Below are positions 1 to 8,784 of a DNA stretch of 64,000 bases, piece by piece. This stretch comes from Amycolatopsis balhimycina FH 1894 (GTDB lineage Bacteria > Actinomycetota > Actinomycetes > Mycobacteriales > Pseudonocardiaceae), in contig NZ_KB913037.1 of NCBI RefSeq assembly GCF_000384295.1, forward strand, positions 3,520,649 through 3,584,648, written 5' to 3'. The translations under genes were made by a program, and so were the position numbers. The notes beneath the pieces were generated by a model. The model saw only the letters and a program-made list of their open reading frames with translations. It was not told the origin of the DNA and searched no databases. Position 1 is the first letter of the stretch, and each line of letters opens with the position of its first letter.

Positions 1-347
1 CGGGCGACCTCCGAGAAGCCGCGCGCCGTGACCGGGCGGCCCAGCACCACCAGCACGTGCGAGGAGTCCCGGCGGCCGAGCGCGAACGGGTCGTCGCCGA
101 TCGCCGGCCCGATCTTGACGTCGACCTCCATGCCGACCGACGCCAGCGCCTGCTCGACGGCCTCCTGCAGGCCCTCCGGGTCGCGGTAGACCCCGGCGAG
201 CACCCCGAGCACGAGCTGCCCGCGGATGACGACCTGCTCGACGTCGAGCACGTCGACGTCGTGGCGCGTCAGCACGGCGAACAGCACGGACGAGACGCCC
301 GGCTTGTCGGGGCCGGTCGTCGTGATCAGGACGGGGGTCTGGGTCAC
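1..347 (-). CDS. serB: phosphoserine phosphatase, N-terminal ACT region (partial)
   Basis: This is the N-terminal part of an actinobacterial SerB, which makes L-serine from phosphoserine. The visible 115 residues form an ACT-type sensor: LITTTGPDKPGVSS near the start, then DVLDVEQVVIRGQLVLGVL. The HAD phosphatase domain lies beyond the left edge, so its catalytic residues cannot be checked. The GTG start is chosen because the protein begins VTQTPVLITTTG and GAGGGA precedes it by about 7 nt. The gene lies just downstream of ctaD on the same strand, an arrangement known in mycobacteria, but a strong hairpin separates the two. Confidence 0.85.
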   Translation of the reverse strand, partial: MTQTPVLITTTGPDKPGVSSVLFAVLTRHDVDVLDVEQVVIRGQLVLGVLAGVYRDPEGLQEAVEQALASVGMEVDVKIGPAIGDDPFALGRRDSSHVLVVLGRPVTARGFSEVA

Positions 348-410
348 TGGGCATCCCTCGTTCGGCAACGCTGCACGGCCAGTCTGCCGGTCCGAACCCG
401 GACATAAGTA

Positions 411-449
411 GAGCGCGTGCCCGGCTTCACATCAGCCGGGCACGCGCTC
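411..449 (-). terminator. intrinsic terminator of ctaD
   Basis: A perfect 16-bp inverted repeat (GAGCGCGTGCCCGGCT at 411-426 and its complement at 434-449) with a 7-nt loop starts 14 nt after the ctaD stop. It has no clear U-tract, as is common in high-GC actinomycetes. It probably ends ctaD transcription before serB. Confidence 0.8.
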
Positions 450-463
450 ACTCGATCAGGGGG

Positions 464-2251
464 CTACTTGTCGCCTTGCTCGCTCGCGTTGTCCTGCGAG
501 TGGTCTCCCGGGATCACCGCTTCGGTCAGCAGCTGCGACGGCGCCGCGTGGCTGTTGCTCTTCTGCTTGCCGAGGAAGCCGATCTCGCCCTCCTTGTGGA
601 TGCGCTCGAGCATGTGCGGGTAGTGCAGCTCGAACGCCGGCCGCTCGGAGCGGATCCGGGGCAGCTCGGTGAAGTTGTGCCGCGGCGGCGGGCAGGAGGT
701 CGCCCACTCGAGCGAGTTGCCGTAGCCCCACGGGTCGTCCACCGTGACGATCTCGCCGTACCGGTAGCTCTTGAAGACGTTCCAGATGAACGGCAGCGTC
801 GAGGCACCGAGGATGTACGCGCCGATCGTGGAGATCGTGTTCAGCGTGGTGAACCCGTCGCTGGACAGGTAGTCCGCGTACCGGCGCGGCATGCCCTCGG
901 CACCCAGCCAGTGCTGGACGAGGAACGTGCCGTGGAAGCCGATGAACGTGGTCCAGAAGTGCCACTTGCCGAGCTTCTCGTCCATCATCCGGCCGGTGAT
1001 CTTCGGGAACCAGAAGTAGATGCCGGCGAAGGTGGCGAACACGATCGTGCCGTAGAGCACGTAGTGGAAGTGCGCGACGACGAAGTAGCTGTCCGACACG
1101 TGGAAGTCGATCGCCGGCGCGGCCAGCAGGATGCCGGTCAGGCCGCCGAAGAGGAACGTGACGATGAAGCCCATCGAGAAGATCATCGGCGTCTCGAAGG
1201 ACAGCTGGCCCTTCCACATCGTGCCGATCCAGTTGAAGAACTTGATGCCGGTCGGGACGGCGATCAGGAACGTCATGAAGGAGAAGAACGGCAGCAGCAC
1301 GGCGCCGGTGGCGTACATGTGGTGCGCCCACACCGCGACCGACAGCGCCGCGATGGCCAGCGTCGCCCAGACCAGGCTCTTGTAGCCGAACAGCGGCTTG
1401 CGGCTGAACACCGGGAAGATCTCCGACACGATGCCGAAGAACGGCAGCGCGACGATGTACACCTCGGGATGGCCGAAGAACCAGAACAGGTGCTGCCAGA
1501 GGATCACGCCGCCGTTTTCGGGGTCGAACACGTGCGCCCCGAGGTGCCGGTCCGCCAGCAGGCCCATCAGGGCCGCGGTCAGGATCGGGAAGGCGAGCAG
1601 GACAAGGATGCTCGTGACCAGGATGTTCCAGGTGAAGATCGGCATCCGGTACATCGTCATGCCCGGCGCGCGCAGGCAGACCACCGTGGTGATCATGTTG
1701 ACCGCGCCGAGGATGGTGCCGAGACCACCGACGATCAGGCCGGAGATCCACAGGTCCGCGCCGACGCCCGGCGAGTGGATGGCGTCCGACAGTGGGGTGT
1801 AGGCGAACCAGCCGAAGTCGGCGGCGCCACCCGGCGTCAGGAAGCCGGACATCACGATCAGGCCGCCGAAGAGGTACAGCCAGTACGAGAACGCGTTCAG
1901 CCGCGGGAAGGCGACGTCCGGCGAGCCGATCTGCAGCGGGAGCACGAAGTTCGCGAAGCCGAAGAGGATCGGGGTCGCGTACAGCAGCAGCATCACCGTG
2001 CCGTGCATGGTGAACAGCTGGTTGTACTGCTCCTGGGACAGGAACTGCTGCCCGGGCCGCGCCAGCTCGGTGCGGATCAGCATCGCCATCGCGCCGCCCG
2101 CCATGAAGAAGGCGAACGACGTGACCAGGTACATGATCCCGATCTGCTTGTGGTCCGTCGTGCGGAACAACCGCAGCAGGTACGAACCCTTAACCGACTC
2201 GCGCGCGGGGTACGGGCGCGTGGCGATCGGCTTGGGGGCTACGGCCGTCAC
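464..2251 (-). CDS. ctaD: cytochrome c oxidase subunit I
   Basis: This is the catalytic subunit of the aa3-type terminal oxidase in the plasma membrane, carrying haem a and the haem a3/CuB centre. The 595-aa protein has the usual twelve hydrophobic segments. It has the HPEVY motif (the His and Tyr of the CuB site) near residue 275, the HH pair in the VWAHHMY segment, and the K-channel stretch [15 protein letters not shown] region. The GTG start at 2251 follows GGAGG by about 6 nt; a longer reading frame upstream has no such site. Other oxidase subunits are not in the window. The N-terminal cytoplasmic tail (about 35 residues) is typical of actinobacterial CtaD. Confidence 0.96.
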   Translation of the reverse strand: MTAVAPKPIATRPYPARESVKGSYLLRLFRTTDHKQIGIMYLVTSFAFFMAGGAMAMLIRTELARPGQQFLSQEQYNQLFTMHGTVMLLLYATPILFGFANFVLPLQIGSPDVAFPRLNAFSYWLYLFGGLIVMSGFLTPGGAADFGWFAYTPLSDAIHSPGVGADLWISGLIVGGLGTILGAVNMITTVVCLRAPGMTMYRMPIFTWNILVTSILVLLAFPILTAALMGLLADRHLGAHVFDPENGGVILWQHLFWFFGHPEVYIVALPFFGIVSEIFPVFSRKPLFGYKSLVWATLAIAALSVAVWAHHMYATGAVLLPFFSFMTFLIAVPTGIKFFNWIGTMWKGQLSFETPMIFSMGFIVTFLFGGLTGILLAAPAIDFHVSDSYFVVAHFHYVLYGTIVFATFAGIYFWFPKITGRMMDEKLGKWHFWTTFIGFHGTFLVQHWLGAEGMPRRYADYLSSDGFTTLNTISTIGAYILGASTLPFIWNVFKSYRYGEIVTVDDPWGYGNSLEWATSCPPPRHNFTELPRIRSERPAFELHYPHMLERIHKEGEIGFLGKQKSNSHAAPSQLLTEAVIPGDHSQDNASEQGDK

Positions 2252-2384
2252 TCCTGCCTCCAACACTGAAACCTTGTGGTGGTCAACGTCCGGCCGCCGG
2301 GTTCGGGAGACCCGATCCGGCGGCTTAGGGGGATCGTAGCCCTCGCTACCGACAGTCGCGCGCACCGGCTGGCAAGATCGGGGC

Positions 2385-3200
2385 GTGGCCGACGACTACA
2401 CCCGCGCGGCGGTGCGTGCGGCCCGCGCCGTCACCGCCCGGCTCGGCCTGCCCGCCCACGATCCCGAGGTGCTGCACGAACGGTCGAACGTGCTGGTGAG
2501 GCTGGGTCCGCTGGTCGCCAGGGTGCCCGCGACGACCCGGCTGCTCCGGCCGGAACCGGCGGCCTGGCTGGAGCGCGACGTCGCGCTCTCGAGGTTCCTC
2601 ACGGACCGTGATGTGCTCGTCGTCTCACCCGCCACGGACCCCCCGGCGGGACCCCATTTCGCGGACGGGCTGCCGGTCACGCTCTGGCACCACACCCCGC
2701 ACGATCCGGACCACCGGTACGCACCGGACGTCGTCGCGCGCTCCCTCGCGGAGGTGCACGCGGCCCTGCGCGAGTACCCGGGCGAGCTGCCTCGCCGCGG
2801 GCCGCTCGACGACCTGGAGCGCATCCTCGGCCGGCACGGCCTCGACCCCCGCTTGCGCACGGAGGCCGCCCGGATCGAAGCCGCGCTGCCGGAGGGCCCC
2901 GGCCGGCCGCTGCACGGCGACGCGCACCCCGGCAACCTGATCGCGACGGCGGCCGGGCCCTGCTGGCTCGACTTCGAGGACACCTGGCTCGGGCCGCTCG
3001 CCTGGGATCTCGGCATCCTGGCTCGCCAAGGCGGCCCGGAGTACCTCGCCGCGTACCCGGGCGACGTCGACGAAGAGGCCCTTCGTGCGTGTACGCGGTT
3101 GCGAGAACTCTTCGCCGTCGCATGGCGCTTCGTCATCGCGAAGCGGTTCCCGCACCGGCTTCCCGAGGCCCGCTCCGCGCTCGCCGCTTACTTTTCGTGA
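2385..3200 (+). CDS. aminoglycoside phosphotransferase-family kinase
   Basis: This is a 271-aa protein kinase-fold enzyme of the APH/choline kinase type. The catalytic loop reads [10 protein letters not shown] near residue 180 (catalytic Asp, Asn metal ligand), followed by [18 protein letters not shown] with the DFE metal-binding Asp. The glycine-rich N-lobe is weak, as usual in this family. The substrate cannot be told from sequence; members act on aminoglycosides, small alcohols or sugars. It diverges from ctaD across 133 nt and its last 13 nt overlap the convergent hydrolase. The GTG start gives an N-terminus of normal length. Confidence 0.75.
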   Translation: MADDYTRAAVRAARAVTARLGLPAHDPEVLHERSNVLVRLGPLVARVPATTRLLRPEPAAWLERDVALSRFLTDRDVLVVSPATDPPAGPHFADGLPVTLWHHTPHDPDHRYAPDVVARSLAEVHAALREYPGELPRRGPLDDLERILGRHGLDPRLRTEAARIEAALPEGPGRPLHGDAHPGNLIATAAGPCWLDFEDTWLGPLAWDLGILARQGGPEYLAAYPGDVDEEALRACTRLRELFAVAWRFVIAKRFPHRLPEARSALAAYFS

Positions 3201-3970
3201 GTCTGCTCGTGAGTCGCGGGGTACCAGGACAGGATCGCCTCGACGACGCCCGCGGGGTCCTCCAGCGGGGTCAGGTGGCCGGCGCCCGGCAGCACGACGA
3301 GCGTCGCGCCGTCCATGACCCCGGCCATTTCGCTCGCCGACGCCACCGGGGTGATCGGGTCCTCTTCCCCGACGACGACCAGCGCCGGAACCCCGCAGTC
3401 ACGCAGCAGATCGAGCGAATCGGGCCGGGTCCGCAGCGCCAGCGCCGTCCACGAAACCCCGGCGGGCGGCTGGGATTCGATGATCTCGCGGACGGTTTCG
3501 ACGACCTCGGGACGCCGCTCCCGCGTCGACGCGGCCAGCAGGTTCGGCAGGTTGGCCTCGGCCAGCCAGGTTTTGGTGCCTTCCCGCTCGACGCGGGCCG
3601 CGACGTCCAGCCTCGTCTGCGCGGCCGCGGGGGTGTCGGGCGTGGCCTTGGTGTCGATGAGCACGAGGCCGCCGACCCGCTCCGGAGCCAGCCGCAGCAC
3701 GGCCATCGCGAGGTAGCCGCCCATCGAGCAGCCGCCGAGCACCACCCGGCCGAGTTCGAGCCGGTCGAGCAGGGCGACGACGTCCCGCGCGGCGTCTTCG
3801 AGGCTCGGTTCGCGCGGGGACTCCGGCAGTGGCGAGCGGCCGAGCCCGCGCTGGTCCGGCGTTATCACCCGGACGTGTGAAGCGAGGGGCTCGCGCACCG
3901 CGTTCCACATGCGGGAATCCAACGGAAAGGCGTGGAGGAGGACCAGCGGGAGTTCGGTCATGCGCGTCAT
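3188..3970 (-). CDS. alpha/beta hydrolase
   Basis: This 260-aa protein is a single alpha/beta-hydrolase domain. LLHAFPLD gives the HG-like oxyanion strand, GGCSMGGYLA is the nucleophile elbow (Ser in G-x-S-x-G form), EEDPITP is the likely acid region and GAGHLTPLEDP carries the catalytic His. The substrate is unknown; the family covers esterases, lactonases and 3-oxoadipate enol-lactonase-like enzymes. The ATG at 3970 is preferred over 3961 because a G-run lies 9 nt before it. It is divergent from the GNAT gene, with about 31 nt between the start codons. Confidence 0.75.
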   Translation of the reverse strand: MTRMTELPLVLLHAFPLDSRMWNAVREPLASHVRVITPDQRGLGRSPLPESPREPSLEDAARDVVALLDRLELGRVVLGGCSMGGYLAMAVLRLAPERVGGLVLIDTKATPDTPAAAQTRLDVAARVEREGTKTWLAEANLPNLLAASTRERRPEVVETVREIIESQPPAGVSWTALALRTRPDSLDLLRDCGVPALVVVGEEDPITPVASASEMAGVMDGATLVVLPGAGHLTPLEDPAGVVEAILSWYPATHEQTHEK

Positions 3971-3988
3971 TTTGTCGGACCCCCCGGC

Positions 3989-3994
3989 TAGCTT
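3989..3994 (+). promoter_or_regulatory. -10 element for leaderless GNAT transcript
   Basis: TAGCTT ends 7 nt before the GTG at 4002. The same spacing recurs at many genes in this window, so transcription probably starts at or next to the start codon. No good -35 is seen. Confidence 0.4.
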
Positions 3995-4001
3995 CGCCAA
4001 C

Positions 4002-4499
4002 GTGTTCACCGACATCGAAACCGACCGGCTGCTGCTGCGTCCGCTCCACGAGGCGGACCGGCAGGCGATGGTCGACATCCACACGGACCCACGCACCAAT
4101 CGCTTCCACCCCGACCCGCCCGACGTCCCGCGCGCGTCGGAGATGTTCTCGGCCTGGCTCGCGCACTGGGCCGAGCACGGCTTCGGCTACCCAGCGGTGC
4201 TCGAACGCGGCGGCACCGAGGTGCTCGGCCTGTGCGGCGTGCGGCTGCGCGAGTTCCACGGCGAGAAAGTGCTGAACCTCGGCTACCGGTTCCGGCCGTC
4301 CGCGTGGGGCAAGGGCTACGCGGTCGAGGCCGGACTGGCGGTCCTGGAGTGGTGCGCCCGCGAGCTGCCGTCCGTGCCGGTGCTGGCGAGCGTGAGCATC
4401 GCGAACAAACCGTCGCTGCGGGTGGCCGAGCGGCTCGGCTTCACCGAGTACACGGAGGAGATGTACGACGGCGCGATGTCACGGCACTACCGGCGCTGA
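4002..4499 (+). CDS. GNAT-family N-acetyltransferase (RimJ/RimL type)
   Basis: The 165-aa protein begins with the typical ETDRLLLRPL strand and has a YRFRPSAWGKGYAVEAG acetyl-CoA pyrophosphate loop (R/Q-x-x-G-x-G/A form) near residue 100. VSIANKPSLRVAERLGF follows as the family's conserved Asn-Ser-Arg helix. It belongs to the group that acetylates protein N-termini or small amines; the substrate is unknown. The GTG start is preferred because ETDR normally lies within about 5 residues of the start and a -10 box is placed for it. An ATG at 3960 would add 14 residues and overlap the hydrolase start. Confidence 0.75.
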   Translation: MFTDIETDRLLLRPLHEADRQAMVDIHTDPRTNRFHPDPPDVPRASEMFSAWLAHWAEHGFGYPAVLERGGTEVLGLCGVRLREFHGEKVLNLGYRFRPSAWGKGYAVEAGLAVLEWCARELPSVPVLASVSIANKPSLRVAERLGFTEYTEEMYDGAMSRHYRR

Positions 4500-4532
4500 G
4501 CCGGGCGTTGTTTGAAAACTCCAGAGAGAGAA

Positions 4533-4838
4533 TCACCGGCGGCGGTGCGGCCGCCGCCTCGCCCGGGCTTCCCAGCAGGCGCGGTGCCAGTGCCGCCGGT
4601 CGGCGACCGAGCCGGTCTCGTCGGCAGGCCAGACGACGAGGTGCGGCGTACCCGGCCGGATCTCGTGGTCGCAGCCGGGACAGCGGTAGAACTTGGTGGC
4701 CTGGGCCCCCGGCACGGTCCGGACCAGCCAGTCCCCGTCGGCCCCGGACTCGGCGCGTGCCCAGCCGGTCGCGGCACCGAGGTCACGCTCGGGCGGCCCG
4801 CCGTCCGGCCGGCGGCCGGGACGGTTGCGTCGAGGCAC
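4533..4838 (-). CDS. conserved small Cys/His protein (annotated ATP/GTP-binding in actinomycetes)
   Basis: The 101-aa protein starts PRRNRP and has a basic N-terminus. Its core, FYRCPGCDHEIRPGTPHLVVWP and then DRRHWHRACWEAR, pairs a CxxC with a His/Cys-rich end, which looks like a zinc-binding ribbon. Similar proteins occur across actinomycetes and are often labelled ATP/GTP-binding, but no P-loop is visible here, so the label is not supported by the sequence. The GTG at 4838 is chosen because homologues begin MPRRNRP and TACCGT (complement of 4846-4851) lies 7 nt before it, as expected for a leaderless message. Confidence 0.65.
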   Translation of the reverse strand: MPRRNRPGRRPDGGPPERDLGAATGWARAESGADGDWLVRTVPGAQATKFYRCPGCDHEIRPGTPHLVVWPADETGSVADRRHWHRACWEARARRRPHRRR

Positions 4839-4845
4839 GCCCGAA

Positions 4846-4851
4846 ACGGTA
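4846..4851 (-). promoter_or_regulatory. -10 element of the small Cys/His protein gene
   Basis: TACCGT on the minus strand lies 7 nt before the GTG at 4838. The 21-bp-periodic palindrome array begins just upstream. Confidence 0.4.
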
Positions 4852-4878
4852 GCGGCCACCCCTCGACCCGACCCTCCA

Positions 4879-4973
4879 GGCACGCGAGTCGTCCGTCCGA
4901 TCACACGTGATGTCCCTCCGATCACGCGTGATGCCTCCCGGATCACACGTGATGCCTTCCCGGCACGGGTGGT
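4879..4973. repeat. array of palindromes at 21-bp period (array 1)
   Basis: The 12-bp palindromes ATCACACGTGAT (4900-4911), ATCACGCGTGAT (4921-4932) and ATCACACGTGAT (4942-4953) start exactly 21 bp apart. A degenerate unit GGCACGCGAGT sits one period earlier (4879-4889) and a weak one follows at about 4962-4973. The array lies between two minus-strand genes and upstream of the -10 of the small Cys/His gene. A related array is at 35408-35460. Confidence 0.85.
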
Positions 4974-4985
4974 GCCCGTCGGGCC

Positions 4986-6086
4986 TCAGGCCGCGCGGCC
5001 ACCCACCGCGGCCGGTTGCCCGAGCGTGCGCAGGATGGCGTCGTGGCCGAGGCCGTCCCAGCCGAGCCGGTGCAGCGTCCGGCCGGTCCGGCGGTAGTCC
5101 TCGCCGCCGAGCACGGACATGATCGTGATCGCGGCGTCGACCATCGGCGTGGCGACGCCCGCGCACCGCGCGAGTGCCTGCAGCGGCACGAGCGTGGAGC
5201 GGATGTCCTCGGTGAGGAAGCGGTGGTCGAGGCTGGTCGGCGCGGCGATCGTCCGGTACGGCTCCACGGTCCGCAACGCGTCGAGCAGCGTCGTGGCCGG
5301 GCAGCCGTAGTAGCGGTCGAGGACCTCGGTCGTGGGCAGCAACCGGGCCCCGTAAGCCTGCGCGACGGCGGCGAACTCGGCCTCGGTGCGGTCCGGCAGG
5401 GCGATCGTGCGCGGGGAAACGCCTTCGACGTAGAAGAGCAGCTCCTCCGCCCGGTCGATGGTGCCGAGGTTGGCGAGCGCGATCGGCACGTGCGCGACGG
5501 CGCCGAAGTCGTGCAGGCCGCGTTCCACGGGGTTGCGCGCGAGCTCCAGCATCGGGAACCACTCTCGCAGCAGCCCGGCGTGCCGTCCGGCGGCGGCCGC
5601 GGTGCTGCCGGAGATCAGGTTCCAGCGCTTGACGCCGAGCACGGTCACGCCGTCGGTCCCGGACGGCCGTGCGGCGAACAGCGCGTCGGTCTCGACGACG
5701 TCGATGTCCGGCGCCCCGGCGGCGGCGAGTGCGTGGGCGAATTCGACGCTCCCGCACAGCTTGCTCGAGAACAGCACCACGACCTGCCCGGCACTGAGGT
5801 GCGGCGCGAGCAGCGCGGTGACCTCCGGGTAGGCGGTGGTCACGGTGGCGACCAGGACGACGGCGCACCCGGCCAGGCCCGCCGGGTCCGCGGTCACCTC
5901 GCGCAGCGGGAACCGCCCGTCGAGCACCCCGCGCGCGACGATCTCCCGGCGGCGCGCGATCTCCTCCACGGCCTCGAGATCCCGCGTGTAGAGGTACACG
6001 GGCAGCTCCAGCGCGGCGAGGTGGGCGGCCACGGCCCGCCCCTCACCACCCGCCCCGACGACCCCGATCCCGTCCAGCACGCTCAT
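4986..6086 (-). CDS. opine (octopine/nopaline) dehydrogenase-like NAD(P)-dependent oxidoreductase
   Basis: The 366-aa protein opens with a Rossmann motif, IGVVGAGGEGRAVAAHLA (here G-A-G-G-E-G), and continues in the pattern of octopine/nopaline dehydrogenases and related ketopantoate-reductase-fold enzymes. The second half (AHVPIALANLGTIDRAEELLFYVEG...) corresponds to the all-helical substrate domain, which carries the family His in the AHVP segment. Such enzymes reductively condense an amino acid and a 2-oxo acid, or reduce 2-oxo acids; the substrate is open. The ATG at 6086 directly precedes the nucleotide-binding strand. The gene ends just past array 1. Confidence 0.7.
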   Translation of the reverse strand: MSVLDGIGVVGAGGEGRAVAAHLAALELPVYLYTRDLEAVEEIARRREIVARGVLDGRFPLREVTADPAGLAGCAVVLVATVTTAYPEVTALLAPHLSAGQVVVLFSSKLCGSVEFAHALAAAGAPDIDVVETDALFAARPSGTDGVTVLGVKRWNLISGSTAAAAGRHAGLLREWFPMLELARNPVERGLHDFGAVAHVPIALANLGTIDRAEELLFYVEGVSPRTIALPDRTEAEFAAVAQAYGARLLPTTEVLDRYYGCPATTLLDALRTVEPYRTIAAPTSLDHRFLTEDIRSTLVPLQALARCAGVATPMVDAAITIMSVLGGEDYRRTGRTLHRLGWDGLGHDAILRTLGQPAAVGGRAA

Positions 6087-6199
6087 TCCGCCCACTCCCC
6101 TCAGTCCGGTACGCAGTGGACAGGTCGGCACGGGGAGCGGGAAAGTTCCCGGTGGCGGCCACGCGAGCCGGCCCTCCGGGTACGCCCTCCGGATACGGG

Positions 6200-7324
6200 T
6201 CAGCCTTGGGCGAGGGCCAGCGGAACCAGCTGTTCGGCGGTGGTGAGCGAGCCGTGCTGCCCGACCAGCGACGCCTCCACGGCTTCCGCCAGCCCCCGCA
6301 CCATCCCGAACCGGTCCCGGGCCGCGACGACGACGTCGCCGATGCGCGGCAGCACCCGGTCGCTGACCGTGTGCCCGAACCAGCCCTCGGCGACGGCTTC
6401 CTCGCGCGAGCGCACCCACGCCCGCTCGCCCAGCACCTCCCGCCAGGCCGTGAGGACGTCCGCGGCCGCGCCCGGCTCGGTGTATACGTGCCGGGCCCGG
6501 ACCTCGCCCCCGAACGTCCGGACACCCGAAAGCAGTTCCGGGGTGTCTTCGAGGTCGAGCTTCTCGTCGAGGGTGACCATCCCGTGGTCGGCGACGACGG
6601 CGAGCAGCGCACCGGGCGGCAGACCGTCCACAAGGGACTCGACGAGCCGGTCGATCTGCCGAAGCTGCATCCGCCAGGCGGCCGAACCCGGGCCGTAGAC
6701 GTGCCCGAGCAGGTCCAGTTCGCTGTGGTAGGCGTAGCAGAACGCCCGGCCGTCGAGCACCGACAACGTCCGCGCGGCGAGGTCGCCCAGCGCGTGCACG
6801 CCGGCGTAACGCGCCCCGCTCTGGGTGGCCCGCGTCAGTGCTGTGTCGGCGAACTGGGCCGACGAGACCACCGCGGCGTCGATCCCGGCCGCGGCCGCCC
6901 GCTCGAACGTCGTCGGCAGCGGCTGCACCTCGCGGGGCGGGAGCGCGCCGCGGAGGTCGCTGCCGTCCTCGTGGCTGCGCCAGCGCAGCGCGTTGAGCAC
7001 GCCCGTGCCGGGCATTTCGAACGTGTAGCCGACCATGCCGTGCTCGCCCGACGCGAGCCCGGTGCCGATCGCGGCGACGCCGGCGGCCGTCGTCGACGGG
7101 AAGCCCACGCGCAGCGGCTCCCGGGCGAGCTCGGCCAGCACCGGGGCGTCCGCGGCGTGCTCGGCGAGCAGCTCCCAGCCGAGCCCGTCGACGAGGAGCA
7201 CCCCGGCACTGCGCGCCTCCGGCAGCGCCAGCGTGTTGCCGAAGCCGGGGACTCCGAGCGTGGCCAGCAGGGACGGGACGACCTGGCCGAGGTGCGGGAC
7301 GTCGGCGAGCGATGGCGGCTGCAC
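6200..7324 (-). CDS. alkaline-phosphatase-superfamily phosphodiesterase/nucleotide pyrophosphatase
   Basis: The 374-aa protein has the superfamily's metal and nucleophile motifs. LLVDGLGW near residue 45 gives the first Asp, FPSTTAAGVAAIGTG the nucleophilic Thr, DLLGHVYGPGS the Asp/His ligands, and VVADHGMV the DHG pair. This is the NPP-like group (COG1524-type), predicted to cleave phosphodiester or pyrophosphate bonds; the natural substrate is not known. There is no signal peptide, so it acts in the cytoplasm. The GTG start (VQPPSLADVPHLGQ) gives the usual N-terminus. It is divergent from fmdB across 45 nt. Confidence 0.8.
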   Translation of the reverse strand: MQPPSLADVPHLGQVVPSLLATLGVPGFGNTLALPEARSAGVLLVDGLGWELLAEHAADAPVLAELAREPLRVGFPSTTAAGVAAIGTGLASGEHGMVGYTFEMPGTGVLNALRWRSHEDGSDLRGALPPREVQPLPTTFERAAAAGIDAAVVSSAQFADTALTRATQSGARYAGVHALGDLAARTLSVLDGRAFCYAYHSELDLLGHVYGPGSAAWRMQLRQIDRLVESLVDGLPPGALLAVVADHGMVTLDEKLDLEDTPELLSGVRTFGGEVRARHVYTEPGAAADVLTAWREVLGERAWVRSREEAVAEGWFGHTVSDRVLPRIGDVVVAARDRFGMVRGLAEAVEASLVGQHGSLTTAEQLVPLALAQG

Positions 7325-7357
7325 GCGCCCAGCTTCCCATCCCCGGGCGGCTGCGGC

Positions 7358-7363
7358 GATAAT
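7358..7363 (+). promoter_or_regulatory. -10 element of the FmdB gene
   Basis: GATAAT is separated from the ATG at 7370 by 6 nt. This close match to TATAAT has the spacing of a leaderless transcript. Confidence 0.45.
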
Positions 7364-7369
7364 CGCGGC

Positions 7370-7582
7370 ATGCCGACCTACGCCTACCGCTGCCGCGAGT
7401 GCACCGAGACGTTCGAGCTCCTGCGCCCGATGAGCGAATCCGGTGCGCCGGCGGCCTGTCCGGAAGGCCACGCCGACACCGTCAAGCTGCTCACCACGGT
7501 CGCCCTCACCGGGGCCGCGAGTGGTCCCGCGGCCCCGGCCGGCGGTGGCGGTGGCTGTTGTGGCGGCGGCTGCTGCGGCTGA
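7370..7582 (+). CDS. FmdB-family zinc ribbon protein with Gly/Cys tail
   Basis: This 70-aa protein starts MPTYAYRCRECTETFELLRPM, the FmdB regulatory domain with the first CxxC. The second zinc knuckle is incomplete: one Cys (AACPEGH) is visible where FmdB proteins usually have another pair. The C-terminus is an unusual run of glycines and two Cys pairs, GGGGGCCGGGCCG, which might provide metal ligands. FmdB proteins are small zinc ribbons of unclear role, first linked to formamidase/amidase expression. It is divergent from the phosphodiesterase and convergent with the PLP lyase. Confidence 0.8.
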   Translation: MPTYAYRCRECTETFELLRPMSESGAPAACPEGHADTVKLLTTVALTGAASGPAAPAGGGGGCCGGGCCG

Positions 7583-7588
7583 CCGGTC

Positions 7589-8719
7589 TCAGAGCGCCTT
7601 CAGCGCCTGCTCGAGGTCGGCCCACAGATCCTCGACGTCCTCGAGTCCGGCGGAAAGCCGGATCAGCTGGTCGGACACGCCGGCACCATGGCGGTCGCCC
7701 TCGTCGACGATCCGGTGGCTGATCGAACCCGGGTGCTGGATCAGCGTGTCGACGCTGCCCAGGCTGACGGCCGGCGTGATCAGCCGGACCGCGCCGATCA
7801 GGGCGTGCGGGTCGCCGTCGACCTCGAACGCGACCAGCGGCCCGCCCACCCTCGGGTAGTGGACGGCGGTCACGGCCGGGTGCTCGCCGAGCCGTGCGGC
7901 CAGCGTCGCCGCGGTCGCGGACGCGGCGTTGACGCGCAGCGGCAGCGTGGAAAGCCCGCGCAGCAACAGGTATCCGGCGAGCGGGTGCAGCACGCCGCCG
8001 GTGGCGAAGCGGATCTGCCGGAGCCGCGCGGCTTCCTCGGCGTCGCACGCGACGATCCCGCCCATCACGTCGCCATGGCCGCCGAGGAACTTCGTCGCGC
8101 TGTGCAGCACGATCCGGGCGCCGTGGCGGCCGGGGCGCTGCAGCACCGGGGTGGCGAAGGTGTTGTCGACCGCCAGCGGCACGTCCCCGCAGGCAGCCGC
8201 CAGCTGGGCGATGTCCACTTCGGCCAGCGTCGGGTTCGCCGGCGTCTCGACGAACACCAGCCCGGTGTCCGGCCGGAGCGCGGCGGCGACGGCATCGGCA
8301 CAAGCACCGTGCGCGGCCCAGGTGACCTCGGTGCCGAGCAGCCCGGACTCGAGCAGGTGGTCGCTGCAGCCGTACAGCGGGCGCACCGCGACGACGTGGC
8401 GTTTCCCTTGCGCCACCGCGGAAAGCAGGCAGGCCGAGACGGCGGCCATGCCACTGGCGAAGGCGACGCCGTGGTCGAAGCCCTCCAGCTCGGCGAGCGC
8501 GCGCTCGAACCGTTCGACGGTCGGGTTGCCCACGCGGCCGTAGATCGGCGGGCCGTCGAGTTCGCCGCCGGCGGCGAACTCGTCGATCCGGGCGGCTTCG
8601 GCGGCACTGTCGCGGGACGGGTAGGTCGTGGACAGGTCGAGCGGAGCGGCGTGCACGCCGAGGTCCGTGAGATCGTCACGGCCGGCGTGGACGGCTCGCG
8701 TGCGCAGCGAGGAAGTCAT
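7589..8719 (-). CDS. PLP-dependent Cys/Met-metabolism lyase (cystathionine/methionine gamma-lyase type)
   Basis: The 376-aa fold-type I enzyme has the family's key sites: IYGRVGNPTVERFE at the subunit interface, FASGMAAVSA for phosphate binding, the ETPANPT segment, AVDNTFATP with the Asp that holds the pyridine nitrogen, and SATKFLGGHGD with the PLP Lys. It would eliminate or replace at the gamma carbon of a sulfur amino acid; sequence alone does not separate cystathionine gamma-lyase, gamma-synthase and methionine gamma-lyase. It is divergently paired with an Lrp-type regulator 58 nt away, a layout common for amino-acid-responsive control of degradative lyases. Confidence 0.85.
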   Translation of the reverse strand: MTSSLRTRAVHAGRDDLTDLGVHAAPLDLSTTYPSRDSAAEAARIDEFAAGGELDGPPIYGRVGNPTVERFERALAELEGFDHGVAFASGMAAVSACLLSAVAQGKRHVVAVRPLYGCSDHLLESGLLGTEVTWAAHGACADAVAAALRPDTGLVFVETPANPTLAEVDIAQLAAACGDVPLAVDNTFATPVLQRPGRHGARIVLHSATKFLGGHGDVMGGIVACDAEEAARLRQIRFATGGVLHPLAGYLLLRGLSTLPLRVNAASATAATLAARLGEHPAVTAVHYPRVGGPLVAFEVDGDPHALIGAVRLITPAVSLGSVDTLIQHPGSISHRIVDEGDRHGAGVSDQLIRLSAGLEDVEDLWADLEQALKAL

Positions 8720-8761
8720 GGCAGCATCGTCGAGCTTTCGCCGGACCAGCGGCAATACTCT

Positions 8762-8784
8762 CGGATATCATTCGGCGATGTCCG
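8762..8784. promoter_or_regulatory. dyad overlapping the lrp -10 and start codon
   Basis: The imperfect dyad CGGATATC (8762-8769) and GATGTCCG (8777-8784), 7 of 8 positions matched, covers the -10 box TATCAT (8766-8771, 6 nt before the ATG). A regulator bound here would block its own transcription; the Lrp protein itself is the obvious candidate. It may also reach the lyase promoter. Confidence 0.4.

Noticed and set aside
411..449. Inverted repeat as an attachment site or IS end
   Set aside because: There is no transposase or target duplication nearby; position after ctaD and the short loop fit a terminator.
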